A DNA stretch of 64,000 bases from Ziziphus jujuba (Eukaryota; Streptophyta; Magnoliopsida; Rosales; Rhamnaceae). The stretch is taken from contig NC_083380.1 in the NCBI RefSeq assembly GCF_031755915.1, forward strand, positions 14,260,001 to 14,324,000, given 5' to 3'. Below, piece by piece: positions 33,965 through 45,340 of the stretch. The translations under genes were made by a program, and so were the position numbers. The notes under the pieces are model-generated. The model saw only the letters and a list, made by a program, of their open reading frames with translations. It searched no databases and was not told the origin of the DNA. Within the stretch, counting starts at the first letter, position 1. Every line of letters begins with the position of its first letter.

Positions 33965-34379
33965 AGAAATTCTTGGGTACACAATTTGTATCAACATGGC
34001 CATTGATTTGGTACATATTTGTCAATGATATTATACTAATATACCTTAAGTAAAATCTTAAGTTATTAACTATGTGTATAATAATATACCTTAAATAAAA
34101 TCTTAGGTTATTAGCCTAATACTAATGTAGTTTGTAATCTCTTTTTTCTTGTTATATATATTTTATTATTATTATTTTCACTGATAGCTAGACTACACGG
34201 TTCTTTTCTTTGCCATAAATAAGAAATCTCCATGGATGTAAGCTTTTATTCTCCACTTTCTATTTGAATCGTACATAAAAAATTTTATTATCAGAATTGT
34301 CATTTATATGGATAGTTTATATAGACCGATAGAGATATGCAGATAGGATTATAGACTTAATTTTGCTTTTCCATAAAAG

Positions 34380-34410
<31 letters not shown>

Positions 34411-34909
34411 CTTTTGATGAATCAAATTAGTTTTGAATTTATAATTCTAAAGAAAACTTGAAACTTTTTTCTCTTTTACCTTTCATATAGTTTCTTAGTA
34501 ACCAAGCAAAATTCAATATTTGAAAAAAATAAAATAAAATGAAAATTTCACAATGGATTAGAGCCCTCATATCACAAGGGTATGCATAAACACCAAGAAC
34601 TGCATCAAAAAACTTAAATTTTTGCAATTTATTTTCTTTCTAAGAGCCTTCAGTCTTCAAACTTTTTCTTATATTTTTTTCCTTCAATACCAGGTCACCT
34701 CTTATATTGTTTTCTACCATTGGAAGAAGAGGTTTAGGAGAGACAAGAAAAAGAAAAAAAGAAAAAAAGATGGCGACGTTTAAACTCTAACTATACATGT
34801 GGAGTTTTTAAATAAGGTGTGCTATTATTTAAATATCATAATATCGTTGGGAAATGTTTACTGTATCAAAAGCCACCATGGTACACAATATGTACCCAAT
34901 AATTTCTCC
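33965..34909. mobile_element. non-autonomous DNA transposon with TIRs, about 945 bp
   Basis: The left end AGAAATTCTTGGGTACACAA and the right end (complement AGAAATTATTGGGTACATAT) are inverted copies over about 25-35 bases. The flanks are AAAGTGAGG (33956-33964) and GAAGTGAGG (34910-34918), an 8-9 base target duplication fitting hAT or Mutator-like elements. The empty site is seen in copy 1 at about 16778-16786 (AAAGTGAGA). The interior has an ATACCTTAARTAAAATCTTA duplication and a TA run, but no transposase. Confidence 0.8.
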
Positions 34910-35234
34910 GAAGTGAGGGGGCGAAAAAAAATATTACGGACTAAAGGCAGAATTTCCCGATAATTTAGGAACCAATAACAAAAAAAACCGTATAATAAAT
35001 AAAGAAGCTTTTTTGTAATTATATTTCCAATTATTAAGTTGGTTAAACAGTAATGTTTCCGGCTTGTACTTATCTGGTACTTAATTATCTATAGATGAAG
35101 ATTAAAGAAGCATCTGTAGCTAGAATCTTAGTTAAGGTGCTATGCAAACAGGCTAACATGAAGTCATGTGTGAATTAATAAGTATCCCTTCCAATTTCTT
35201 AGAACAAAAATAAATAAATTATCTTTATTATCTC

Positions 35235-35349
35235 TTTTATTTATTTATTTATTTATTTTTTTGCTATGCCCCTGGCATCCCCATCCCCCAAGACTCAAAT
35301 CCAGCTTCTACTAGCCGGACTAACCACTGAGCTCTCATGCGAGTCTATC
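35235..35349 (-). mobile_element. tRNA-derived SINE-like insert
   Basis: It is absent at the matching place in copy 1. On the minus strand it shows GAGCTCAGTGGTTAG (A-box-like, 35320-35334) and GGATTTGAGTC (B-box-like, 35292-35302), spaced as in a tRNA gene, then a body ending in an A-rich AAATAAATAAATA tail at the left. Flanks TATCTCTT and TACCTCTT resemble a short target duplication. Confidence 0.6.
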
Positions 35350-35727
35350 TACCTCTTGATATATCATAAGTTACATCATTAATACTATATTATATGTATT
35401 GAAATATGTATTAAACTTATTTATCTAATAATATATATTAAAATATTATTTGTTGATATATTTATCTAATTTAAATATAAAATAATAAAATTTTAAATAA
35501 ATAAATTAATTAAAAAATAAACTAATTAAATATTATCAGATTATCTATTATGTTAATATGTAAATGTAGTTAATATTTTTATAAAATTATTAAAATCACA
35601 TTGTCCAAATTACTTGAAATTTAGATTGCTTTATCATTTTTTAACAGCTTATAGAATTTGTTGACTATAAGTAGTTATTTACTGACCCATCTGTGTGACA
35701 CACCACTGGCAGGGATAGAAGAAATAG

Positions 35728-38193
35728 ATGGCAGCAGAGGAAACTAGGATCATGCAGGATGCATATCCGATGAAAGGTGAAGATGCCTATCCCATATTTA
35801 CCCAAAAAAAAAAAAAAAAAAAAAAAAAAAAGATGCCTATGCGAAGAATACACACGCGCGCGGGCGCACGCACACGCATATCCGATGAAAGGTGAAGATG
35901 GCATCTACAGTTATGCCTATCCCACACACACAGAGGAATGATATAGGTATGATGTAGTGACAATTGATAGAGATTACGAAGGATAACTATTTATAATTGA
36001 TAAATATACAAATTATGTAGATCTGAAGGTTGTGAATACATCCATCTACGGTTTTTCTTCGTAAACTCTTTATTATATTAAATGTATATATAATTAGATT
36101 TAAATGGAAATAAGATAAATAAATTTAAGCATTTTAAGCTATTAAATTATACGTATCACCTATGCTAGACAATATATATATATATATATATGTATAGTGA
36201 GTTTTCTATCAGAAAATTTTTAATTTAATTAAATTAAAATATTTACGTGGTAAAAGTTTAATCATTAGATAATATAATAATTAATATTTAAAATTAAATC
36301 TAAAAACTTATCATATAACAACTATAAATACTCACATATTTAATTTAATAAATTCAACATTCATATATATATATATATGTATATGTACTTTGAGTACGAT
36401 CACTTACGTTTACTACGCTAAATTCAAATCTATCAAAAGCACAGAAATGCCTGGGACATAGCAAAAAAAAAAAAAAAAAGTACTTTGAAGTAGAACAGTC
36501 CCTGCAGAAAAGTAGCATGACATCTTTTCATCACCTTTTTTATTGCTTTAAAATAATGATACAGGGGTCAACATAATGGTTCATATATATATATATATAT
36601 ATATATGATATTAGCTAGTTTTAGTGAGAGTACTAAATTGAAGACATTATAAAGATATAAATTCTACAACATCAGACAACATGTGAAAATAAATTTATCA
36701 TATAATATGTTATAAAATGTATATTTTTACAATATCTTTAAATTAATATTCTCACCGAAACCGAATTATATCTAATATAATATATACTTTCAAATTTGTA
36801 GTTACAAAAATTATAACTTCATCTGTATTTTGGATTGTGTCCAATTCGATGTCTAGGCTTACTTATCCAATAAAACTTCATACTTCCAGAGTTATGGGCT
36901 ATCGATGATTTTGAGAATATATTGTCTACATACGGTCCATTTGGTACCACGCACAAAAGGGTTGGATTGTATTAAAAGATGACTGTCCCACTTAGGTTTT
37001 AAAAACACGGTAATCGAAATAAGTAACAATTGTGCTGGGTCACCTGTAAGGGTATATCCACAGAAAAATTTTCAATATAAACGGAGTTTATACTCCTTTT
37101 TTTAATATATACATGGATTTCGGAGTATAAACTTGGGGAGTATACACCGTTTATTTGATTTTGGAAGCTACAGGGTCTTGTCTTCTTTTATTTTTTATTT
37201 TTTATTTCCTAACTGAACTCATCTCTAAAAAGGGGAAAAAAATAATTTTATTTTATATTATCTACTGTGGCACATAACAATCTCAAAAATATGATTTCTT
37301 TAAAGTTAAAAAATTATTAATTTTTTAGTGATGAAACTTTTTACTTATTTTTAACGTGATTACTATGATGAATAATAATCAACTCGCTTCAATATATTAT
37401 GAATGATATAATTATTTAAAAAACATTAAATGAATAAAAAATAAAAAATCTATTTTATATATTTGGAGTAATTTAATTATTTTAAAAAATCATATGCAGA
37501 TAAAATTTAACTTTTAGTTAAAATTATTATTTTGGAAAAAAAAAATTAGCACATTTCTATACCAAAGATTGTATAATATTAATACAGCACGATGTGTTAC
37601 AATACGATTTAACTGAATATAACAAAATTAGTACACTGCGTCCACTTGTAGACGGTTTGGCCAAGTCCATGCTTCTGCCCCCTCCTGCCCCAGTTCGAGT
37701 GGCAATGCTGCAAATGCCGCAAAAAACCCTAAAAAAGACAAAAATTAGTACGCTATACTCTTGCACAGTAAATATGTTTATACTAACAATTGTAATGGGA
37801 ATACTTGTCAAAAGCTGGTTGTTTGGCTAAACTTTTAATTGTGCAATGAATTTGCAAACTTGGTGCATTTATGCAAAGAAAAGTTATCGATTCTGCCAAA
37901 GAACTCATAAAGACAGCAATTGAAGAAAAGTTCAACAAAGAAATCCTATTTTCTGTCAAAACTTTCCACAGCGCAGATTTTGCTTGCTCAGTTGGTCCAA
38001 ATACATTTTTGGCGGAACAAAATATACTCTAAGCATTCTAGTCCAAATATTAATGCTATTGCCAAATAACTGTATTCCAAAATCCCAAGTTTCAAGCTTT
38101 CTTTAGCAATCATACCTCAAATGATTTCAACCTTTCTTTTTACGTCCCTCCCTAAGGACAGGCGATATTATGCAACAGGTGTTCCAAGATCAA
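35728..38193 (+). pseudogene. SABATH methyltransferase pseudogene
   Basis: Exon 1 starts at ATG 35728 (MAAEETRIMQDAYPMKGEDA) but is broken by an A28 run and a CG/CA-rich stretch, followed by a second copy of its GCATATCCGATGAAAGGTGA segment at 35877-35896. The donor is lost. Intron 1 is about 2 kb and keeps the TGTCTAGGCTTA block seen in the active copies. Exon 2 (37877 to about 38193) begins with its acceptor AG changed to AA, has a TAA near 38031, and stops abruptly after GVPRS. The second half of exon 2 and exon 3 are missing. It is dead. Confidence 0.88.
37624..37751. repeat. small insertion flanked by AAAATTAGTAC
   Basis: AAAATTAGTAC occurs at 37624-37634 and 37741-37751 around about 106 bases of unusually GC-rich DNA ending in an A-rich stretch. 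It sits in intron 1 of the SABATH pseudogene. It looks like a short retroposed sequence with an 11-base target duplication; the source is not recognised. Confidence 0.45.
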
Positions 38194-38276
38194 TAATTTT
38201 TTTTATTATTTGAAATAATTTTTCCCTACTCTGATATTTTTAAATTAATATGAGTATTAATGACCTATTAATTGAG

Positions 38277-38545
38277 TCAATGGACACAATCAAATGGTAT
38301 TTTAAAACTTACATTTGTTAAATTATATATTTTCAAATAACTAAATAAAAAAATTTCAGAAAAAGGGGAAAAAAAAAAAAAAAAAAAAGATCTCAGCCTT
38401 CAATCTCTCTTTCTCCCGTAAGTTCTTCTCTCTCATTTCTCTCATACCGGATCTCAAGTTTCCTCTCTTCTAAATCTCTTTCTTTCCTCACCTCGACCGG
38501 AGCCAGCGGACCTTGCTATTTGCCGGAGTCAACTTCCTGTTTGTT

Positions 38546-38597
<52 letters not shown>

Positions 38598-39556
38598 CTT
38601 CTCAAACTCAATCAAAACTATTTCAATCCATAAAACAACCACCAATCAAGTTAACAAGGAAAAAATAAAAACAAAACCAAACAACGAAATGCTTGGTTTT
38701 TCAACCTTTCCGTCTCCACAATCTTCATCTTCAAGCTACCAAAAAATGTATCGCTTTCTTCATTTATCGTGGCTTGTACAGGCAATATCATTGACCATAG
38801 AATAATTTATATATGAAAATTTTGACAGATTATACCTGCACCGAAACTATAATATAGTTAATATAATAAAAAAAAATACCAAGAGACTTATTTTACAATT
38901 ACGATTTAAAATATTAAATGGTTAAAGTGTTAACGTTTGTGGCCAGCTTGAACTTCAACTATATATATTTGGTATTGCCCTTTAATCCACATCACGAGGC
39001 TTTCGCTTAGAAACATATCGTTTCCTTTAGATTTAAAATTGTTACAACCTGATCTCATATCTATATATATATATAATCTGTTTTGCTACAGAAAAGATCA
39101 GATTCTCTCTATAAGGTGAGAAACTAAGGTTTAACATCATTTTAGAAGAATCAGTTTTGCATCGGTGCAGATATTTTTTCATAAAACATGCTTATAAAGC
39201 GGATTTGTCCATATCGGAGCAAAACTGACTCTTTCAAAATGAAGTGTAAAGTTAGATTTTCGTCTTATAAGAGAGAACCTGATCCTCTCTATAATAAAAC
39301 AGTATATAAAATAATCTATATATATATATATATATATGGTACTTAATTATTGGTTGATGTAGATCAAAGAAGTACAGAGTGAGTGACTGACTCTACAAGG
39401 TACTCAATTAATTAATAATGTTTGACTTTAAAGTTTATATGAATTAATAAATGTCTAGCTTATCGAATTTGGAGACTAGCTATAAGTATCGATTTACTGA
39501 ACCATCGTTTAGAAATATACCTACACACCACTTAGAGAGAAATAGAAGACAGAGAG
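38277..39556 (+). promoter_or_regulatory. upstream region of SABATH gene at 39557 (duplicated)
   Basis: This is near-collinear with 44060-45208. Shared parts include GACACAATCAAATGGTATTTT, a CCGGAGCCAGCGGA block, a CT microsatellite (38547-38592), TCATTGACCATAGAATAATT and the leader. A TATA box (TATAAGTA, 39481-39488) lies about 70 bases before the ATG. No other gene is seen in it. Confidence 0.6.
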
Positions 39557-41440
39557 ATGGCATTGGCAGCAGAGGAAACAGGGATTCTGCAAGAAGCTTA
39601 TCCAACGAAAGCTAGGGATGGTCTCTCCAATTATGCCAACAGCTCCACACATGAGGTCTATATTTTACACTCATATATACAAGAATGATATTACAAGAAA
39701 CTTATAGAGAAGGATTCATAACCATCAAATTATGAAAATAATTCAGATTCAATAATTGTAAATATTATCCTTTATAGTTCTTTCATAAATAAGTTACCAT
39801 ATCATTTCTGCATATCTATAATGTACATATACATTATATGATTTTCAAGTGATGAACCTCATGGTAGAAAATTTCTTTGACATCCTTTTGTCAGTTTTAA
39901 AATTGCTTTAAGAACTTACATTGAGATCCAGATGATGGTTTATATAAATATATATATATATATATATATGATGTGGCTGTCCTAATGATGGTTTATATAT
40001 ATGTTGTGTCAAATTTGGTGTCTTGGCTTAATTATCACATAAAATAGGCTTAATTATCCATAAAAATCGTATTTTCAATTTTCTGAATTACGATTATAAT
40101 GATAAGTATATTTTATCTGCATACTATACTAAGAAATAATTGTAATAGGAATACTGGTAAAGAAGCTTGTTGTTTGGAATAACTATTAATTGTACAATGA
40201 AATTGAAAACTTGCAGAGAAAAGCTACCGTTTTTGCCAAAGAATTGATAAAGACAGCAATTGCAGAAAAGCTTGACAAAGAAATCTTACTTTCTTCCAAA
40301 ACTTTCTGCATTGCAGATTTGGGTTGCTCTGTCGGACCCAATACAGTTTTGGCAGTACAAAATATATTCGAAGCAGTCGAGTCCAAGTGCCAGTACTATC
40401 TCCACGAATTGAATTCCCAAATCCCAGACTTTCAAGTTTTCTTTAACGATTATACCTCAAATGATTTCAACCTACTTTTTACATCCCTCCCTAATGACCG
40501 GCGATATTATGCAGCAGGTGTTCCAGGATCTTTCTACGGTCCCTTGTTTCCTGAGAATTCTCTTCACTTTGTTCATTCTTCTTATGCCATCCAGTGGCTA
40601 TCTGGAGTACCAAAAGAGGTGATGAACAAGAACTCCCCTGCTTGGAATAAAGGCAAGATTCACTACTCGAAATCGGGTGACGAAGTAGTTTTGGCTTATA
40701 AAGCTCAGTGTGATAAGGACATGGAGCAATTTCTGCAAGCCAGGGCAAAAGAGATTGTGTGTGGAGGATTGATGGTACTAATTTTTCCTGGAGTCCCCAA
40801 TGGAACTCATCATTCTCAAAGCCTGCCAAATATGATTTTGGAGCTTCTTGGATCTTGCCTCATGGACTTGGCAAGGAAGGTAAGAGATATTGATTGCCAT
40901 CCCCATTTTAATGAGAAATCTTTAACCTTAACAGCAGAAACAGGACAAAATTTCCATCCCTATAATTTCAAGTATATATGCAAGACTCAGCAATAATAAG
41001 AGAATTTCTAATTACCTTTGTGTACGCAATTGGATATATTCGATATTGAATCTTTTTTTAGAGAATTGGTTTTGGTTTATTTTGAATTAATTTGCAAAAT
41101 AAATTTGCAGGGAATAATTAGTGAGGAGAAAGTAGACTACTTTAATATGCCAACATATCTGATGTCTCCCAAAGAACTAGAAGCTGCTGTTGAAAGAAAT
41201 GGTTGTTTTACCATAGAGGGAATGGAAGGTCTGCCTCTTCCTCTACCAAGTGACTCTTCCGCTGTTGCATCTCATCTGAGAGCTGCCGTGGAAGGGATGA
41301 TCAAGCTGCATTTTGGTGAAAAGATTTTGGATGAGCTCTTTGACTGCTACAGGAAAAAAATTGATGAGAATTTTTCCATTTTAAAGTCAGGAAATCTAGT
41401 CAACTTCTTTTTCCTTCTTAAACGCAGAGCAGCAAACTAG
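39557..41440 (+). CDS. SABATH methyltransferase with altered acceptor pocket, 363 aa
   Basis: Three exons: 39557-39655 (33 codons), 40217-40879 (221) and 41111-41440 (109 plus TAG), with GT-AG phase-0 introns of 561 and 231 bases. The SAM site DLGCSVGPNT starts at residue 67, and NDYTSNDFN, GVPGSFYG and EEKVDYFN are normal. Two acceptor-side positions differ from the sisters. Exon 1 ends in Glu33 (GAG), where every other open copy has Gln (CAG) contacting the substrate carboxylate. The pocket pair is Gln159-Trp160 (AIQWLSG), not His-Trp. The exon 1 motif MKGGDG is TKARDG. The frame is fully open, so the gene is either under relaxed constraint or has a changed substrate. Its 3' half was copied to 57392-58976. 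Confidence 0.88.
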
Positions 41441-41559
41441 GTACTAGCTATAAATTGCCTTCTTGCTGCTTTGTCCTTCTATTATTTGTGTTAATGCAAC
41501 TATGGTTTGATTAGAGGAATACAAAAAAGTACCATGATTTGTAATATGGGAAAAAGAAG

Positions 41560-41900
41560 CAAAAGTGGAGGTAAAGTCGGCGAATGATACTATTTACAAG
41601 TTGGTTTCTTTTAGGGGAGTTGGTAAGTAATTCTAAAGAATCTAAAGAAGCTATTTGTCTTATTCATGGTTCTGAAACTTTCTTGGGGAAGGACTGCCAT
41701 TTAGTGGAGGACATTTAAATGCTGTTAGCTTCTCATATCATTTTCTTTTTCTTTTGCTCCAAGAGAAGCAAACAAAGCTACTCATTTTTAGCTCGCCATT
41801 CTTTATCTCTATCTTATTTAGAATCTTGGATGGAGGATGGACCAGATTGGTTGAATCCTACTCTTGAAGACGAAATGTATACTGTTTCTATTTCTTACTA
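41560..41900 (+). mobile_element. LINE RNase H tail fragment
   Basis: The peptide LARHSLSLSYLESWMEDGPD (about 41788-41850), followed by WLNPTLEDEM, resembles the end of plant LINE ORF2. An AAGAAAAAAAAAAAA run follows at 41921. A matching fragment lies at 58090-58405, so the insertion came before the duplication of this region. Confidence 0.5.
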
Positions 41901-42095
41901 GGTATTGAGTTTATTTTTCAAAAGAAAAAAAAAAAACTTTACTTTTTGTTTATCATATGGCAGAAGATCATCTGGTATGAAGGACATGTGTAATGTTTCT
42001 ATTTCTTAATAAGGTATGGAGTTTATTTTTCAAAAGAAAAAAAAAAAACTTTATTTTTTGTTTTTGATATGGTACAAGATCATGTGGTATCTTTA
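41880..42095 (+). repeat. two-unit tandem repeat, period about 110
   Basis: TTTCTATTTCTTA, GGTATTGAGTTTATTTTTC and a following AAGAAAAAAAAAAAA run occur twice (about 41884-41990 and 41994-42095), each ending with ATCATSTGGTAT. Confidence 0.7.
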
Positions 42096-42339
42096 CCATT
42101 TATATATATATATATATATGTATATAAATAAAATAAAATTCACGTCAGGATAATTTGATTTTTTTAAAAATCAGATCTTAAATTATAATCTTTGATTTGT
42201 TATTTTTAAGTAGTATTTTATTATTTTTTTTAATCCAAATGATAAATCAAAAGTTTAAAAAATTAAGAACAGATTTTACAAAATTCAGATTGTCCTGACT
42301 TGAAACTAACTATGCGTATATATATATATATATATATAT

Positions 42340-42742
42340 ATTTAAAAAGTTAACTTGGTGGTTAATTGGCATGTATATAGATTAGATTACTTTATGTCAA
42401 CGTCATCAATGTTGTATTTTATAGCACCACATACATTATTTTACTTCTTTAGCCAAGGAGTTTGGGGGATGACGTTGTATTCTGATTAAAGTCCTCAAAG
42501 ATTTACCCAAAAAAAAAAAAAAAATTTAATGGCAAATTTTATATGGACATCTTCAGTTTTGTTTTTATTCATATCTTATTTTTTTGAAAAATTCATCAAT
42601 AACCTCTTTTCAATTTTAGATATGCATCAAAATGACCTATCTGTTAATTAGTTGACGTTAGATTTAACAATTAAGTGGTGTGTGTGTGTGTGTATATAAA
42701 TGACCTATAATTGGTTGACGTTAGATTTGACAATTAAGTGGG

Positions 42743-42777
<35 letters not shown>

Positions 42778-43520
42778 CATATTTATCTTTATAACAAATT
42801 TTCTCCATCCCAATGTTATAAAATTACCATCTCTTAATAATGAATATAAATACTTTTTTTTTTGTTGCTAAAAATAATGAATATAAATACTTTATCAACC
42901 GAATTAATTTTATTTTATGCAGACAAATGGTATTTTAGTACTTACATACATTAAATTACATATTTTTGAATAAAAATAATTGTTTACTTTGGTAACCTTT
43001 ACTTTACTTTGTTTGTTTATGATACGGTACCAAGATCACATGGTACTTCCTGTTTTATTAATGTTATCTATAATTTTTTTTTTTTTTGGGGAAAAAGTAA
43101 AAGCGGCATTATTAATGTTATATATAATTTTTTTTTTTTGTTTGGAAAAAGTAAAAGCTTACTAATTGGCATGTGTTTGGTAGAGATTAGATTATTTTAT
43201 GTTGACGTCATCAATGATGTATTAATTTCGAGCATTACATAAAATAGTAAGTTGGTACTTTTAGCTTGTTTATGATATGATACCAAGATGACATCATACA
43301 TTTAGCATTATTCATATATACATATATAATATTTTAAAAAGTGAACTTATATATTTAATTGGTATATACGTCTGGTAGAGATTAGATTACTCTATGTTTC
43401 GTCATCAATAATGCATTGCTAGCATTACATACATTATTTTACATTTTTAGCCAAGGGGGTTTGGATGATGACTTTTTATGTGACTAAAGTCCTCCAAGAT
43501 TTACCAACAAAAAAATTAAG
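42340..43520 (+). repeat. diverged repeats of a 150-200 base intergenic unit
   Basis: The unit TTAATTGGCATG, TAGATTAGATTACTTTATGT, CATCAATGATGTA, ACATACATTATTTTACTT and AAAGTCCTCAAAGATTTACC appears at about 42345-42510, partly at 43165-43240, and at 43360-43510. It recurs at 58700-58860. TG/TA microsatellites lie between (42677-42776). There is no gene. Confidence 0.65.
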
Positions 43521-44059
43521 TGCAAATTTTATTTGGACATCCTTAGTTTTGTTTTATTTATATTTACACTTTATACATTCAAAAATTCTTTAATATCTAT
43601 TTTTTCAACTTTAGATGTTTATTATAATGACCTATATGTTAATTCACAGATGTTAATTTATCAATGAAATGGTGTGTATATATATATATATATATATGTA
43701 TATTTTTTAATGTTAATTTTATTTATCTATTTTTAGATTTGATTTAAATACAATTTAATTTTTATGGTTTCAAATTTTTTTTTTCAGGTTTTAAACAGTT
43801 TTTATTTTTTTCATCTGTTATTTCATTCACATCCATTTAAAAAGTTTTATTTACACTTCTTATAAAGATATTAGTTGTAATTTTCAAAATTTAAAAGTTC
43901 ATATTGAAATTAATGCAAACTTCAGAAATTTGAATAAGAATATTTCTTATATTTTATTATTTACAATAATTTTCTTTAATTTTAAAATTTTGAATCCTAT
44001 GGATATAAGTGGTTTATCAGCTGAGATAAAATTACCAAAACTCAGTTAACTTTACCTGA

Positions 44060-45208
44060 CACAATCAAATGGTATTTTGGAACTTACATTTGTTAAATTA
44101 TATATTTGTGAATAAAAATAAATTTCATTTATATATAATGATTTTTTTATTACAAGTTCAGGGGAGAGGAAATTTTTTATCCAGTTGGAGGTTTCAACCT
44201 GTATATGAAAGTGTGATCCCAGTGGTTTTAGAACATTTCCAATGGTTTTGTTAAAAAAAATTCTCACCCTCTCATCCTTTCTTTCTCCCTCACGCTCTCA
44301 TCCTCTCTCTCTCCCTCAAGTTCTTCTCTCTCATTTCTCTCATACCAGATCCCGAGTTCCCTCTCTTCTAAATCTCTTTCTTTCCTCACCTCTGCCGGAG
44401 CCAGCGGAACTTGTTATTTGCCGGAGTCAACTTTCTTTATCTCTCTCTCTCTCTCTCTCTCTCTCAATCAAACCAACTATTTTAATCCACAAAACAACCA
44501 TCAATCAAATCAACTAGGAAAAAATAGAAACAAAACCAAACAACGAAATGCTTGTTTTCAACCTTTTTGGCTCCACAATCTTATCTTCAAGCTACCAAAA
44601 ATGTGTCCCTTTCTTCATCTATCCTGGCTTGTACAGGCAATATCATTGACCATAGAATAATTTATATATGAAAATTTTGACAGATTATACCTGCAGCGAA
44701 ACTATAATATAGTTAATATAATAAAAATAAAATATCAAGTGACTTATTTTACAATTATAATTTAAAATATTAAGTGGTTTAAGTGTTAACGTTTGTGGCC
44801 GGCTTGACCTTCAACTACATATATTTGGTATCGCCCCTTAATCCACACCATGAGGTTTTGTCTTCGAAACATGTTCCCCTTTTTAGATTAGAGAAATTGT
44901 TGACACTTGATCGAAAATAAATATATAGACATATGCATACATACATGTATATATACACATATGTGTGTGTGTATATTAAACTATATTTATTTGGTACTTA
45001 ATTATTTGTAGGTGAATATATAAAGAAGCGCAGAGAGAGTCTTAGTACAAGGTACTCAATTAATTAATAATAGTTGACCTTAAAGTATGTGTGAAGTAAT
45101 AAATGTCTCGCTTGTCGAATTTGGAGACTAGCTATAACCGGCGATTTACTGAACCATCGCGTAGAAATATATTTACACACCACTTAGAGAGAAATAGAAG
45201 ACAGAGAG
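44060..45208 (+). promoter_or_regulatory. upstream region of SABATH gene at 45209 (duplicated)
   Basis: Counterpart of 38277-39556, with the CT microsatellite at 44440-44465 and a probable TATA element TATAAC at 45133-45138, about 72 bases before the first ATG. The two upstream regions differ mainly by small indels, so the two genes may share expression signals. Confidence 0.6.
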
Positions 45209-45340
45209 ATGGCAGCAGAGGAAACAGGGATCCTACAAGAAGCTTATCCGATGAAAGAAGGAGAAGACAGAGAAATGGCAACAGAGGAAACAGGGATTCT
45301 ACAAGAAGCTTATCCAATGAAAGGAGGAGATGGCCACTAC
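45209..45340 (+). repeat. 66-base tandem duplication inside exon 1
   Basis: Units 45209-45274 and 45275-45340 match closely (ATGGCARCAGAGGAAACAGG, then CTACAAGAAGCTTATCC and ATGAAAG). Each supplies an ATG in the same frame. The dead copy at 35728 shows a comparable internal repeat of its exon 1. Confidence 0.9.

Larger units (their letters stand above)
32355..35705 (+). repeat. segmental duplication copy 2 (with later insertions)
   Basis: This corresponds to 9285-10826 plus 16725-17443, but lacks the LINE and carries its own insertions: the TIR element 33965-34909 and the SINE-like insert 35235-35349. It ends at a TATA box (TATAAGTA, 35666-35673) 55 bases before a SABATH ATG at 35728. The LINE-free site reads AGAAGATGCATAAAAAGGAC at about 33890-33909. 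Confidence 0.85.

Noticed and set aside
35292..35334. Functional tRNA gene
   Set aside because: Only the internal promoter-like boxes are present; no cloverleaf stems can be formed, and it has an A-rich tail, so SINE-like fits better.
41719..41901. Stand-alone small gene after the 39.6 kb SABATH gene
   Set aside because: The peptide resembles a LINE RNase H tail, is followed by poly-A, and recurs as a fragment at 58.1-58.4 kb.
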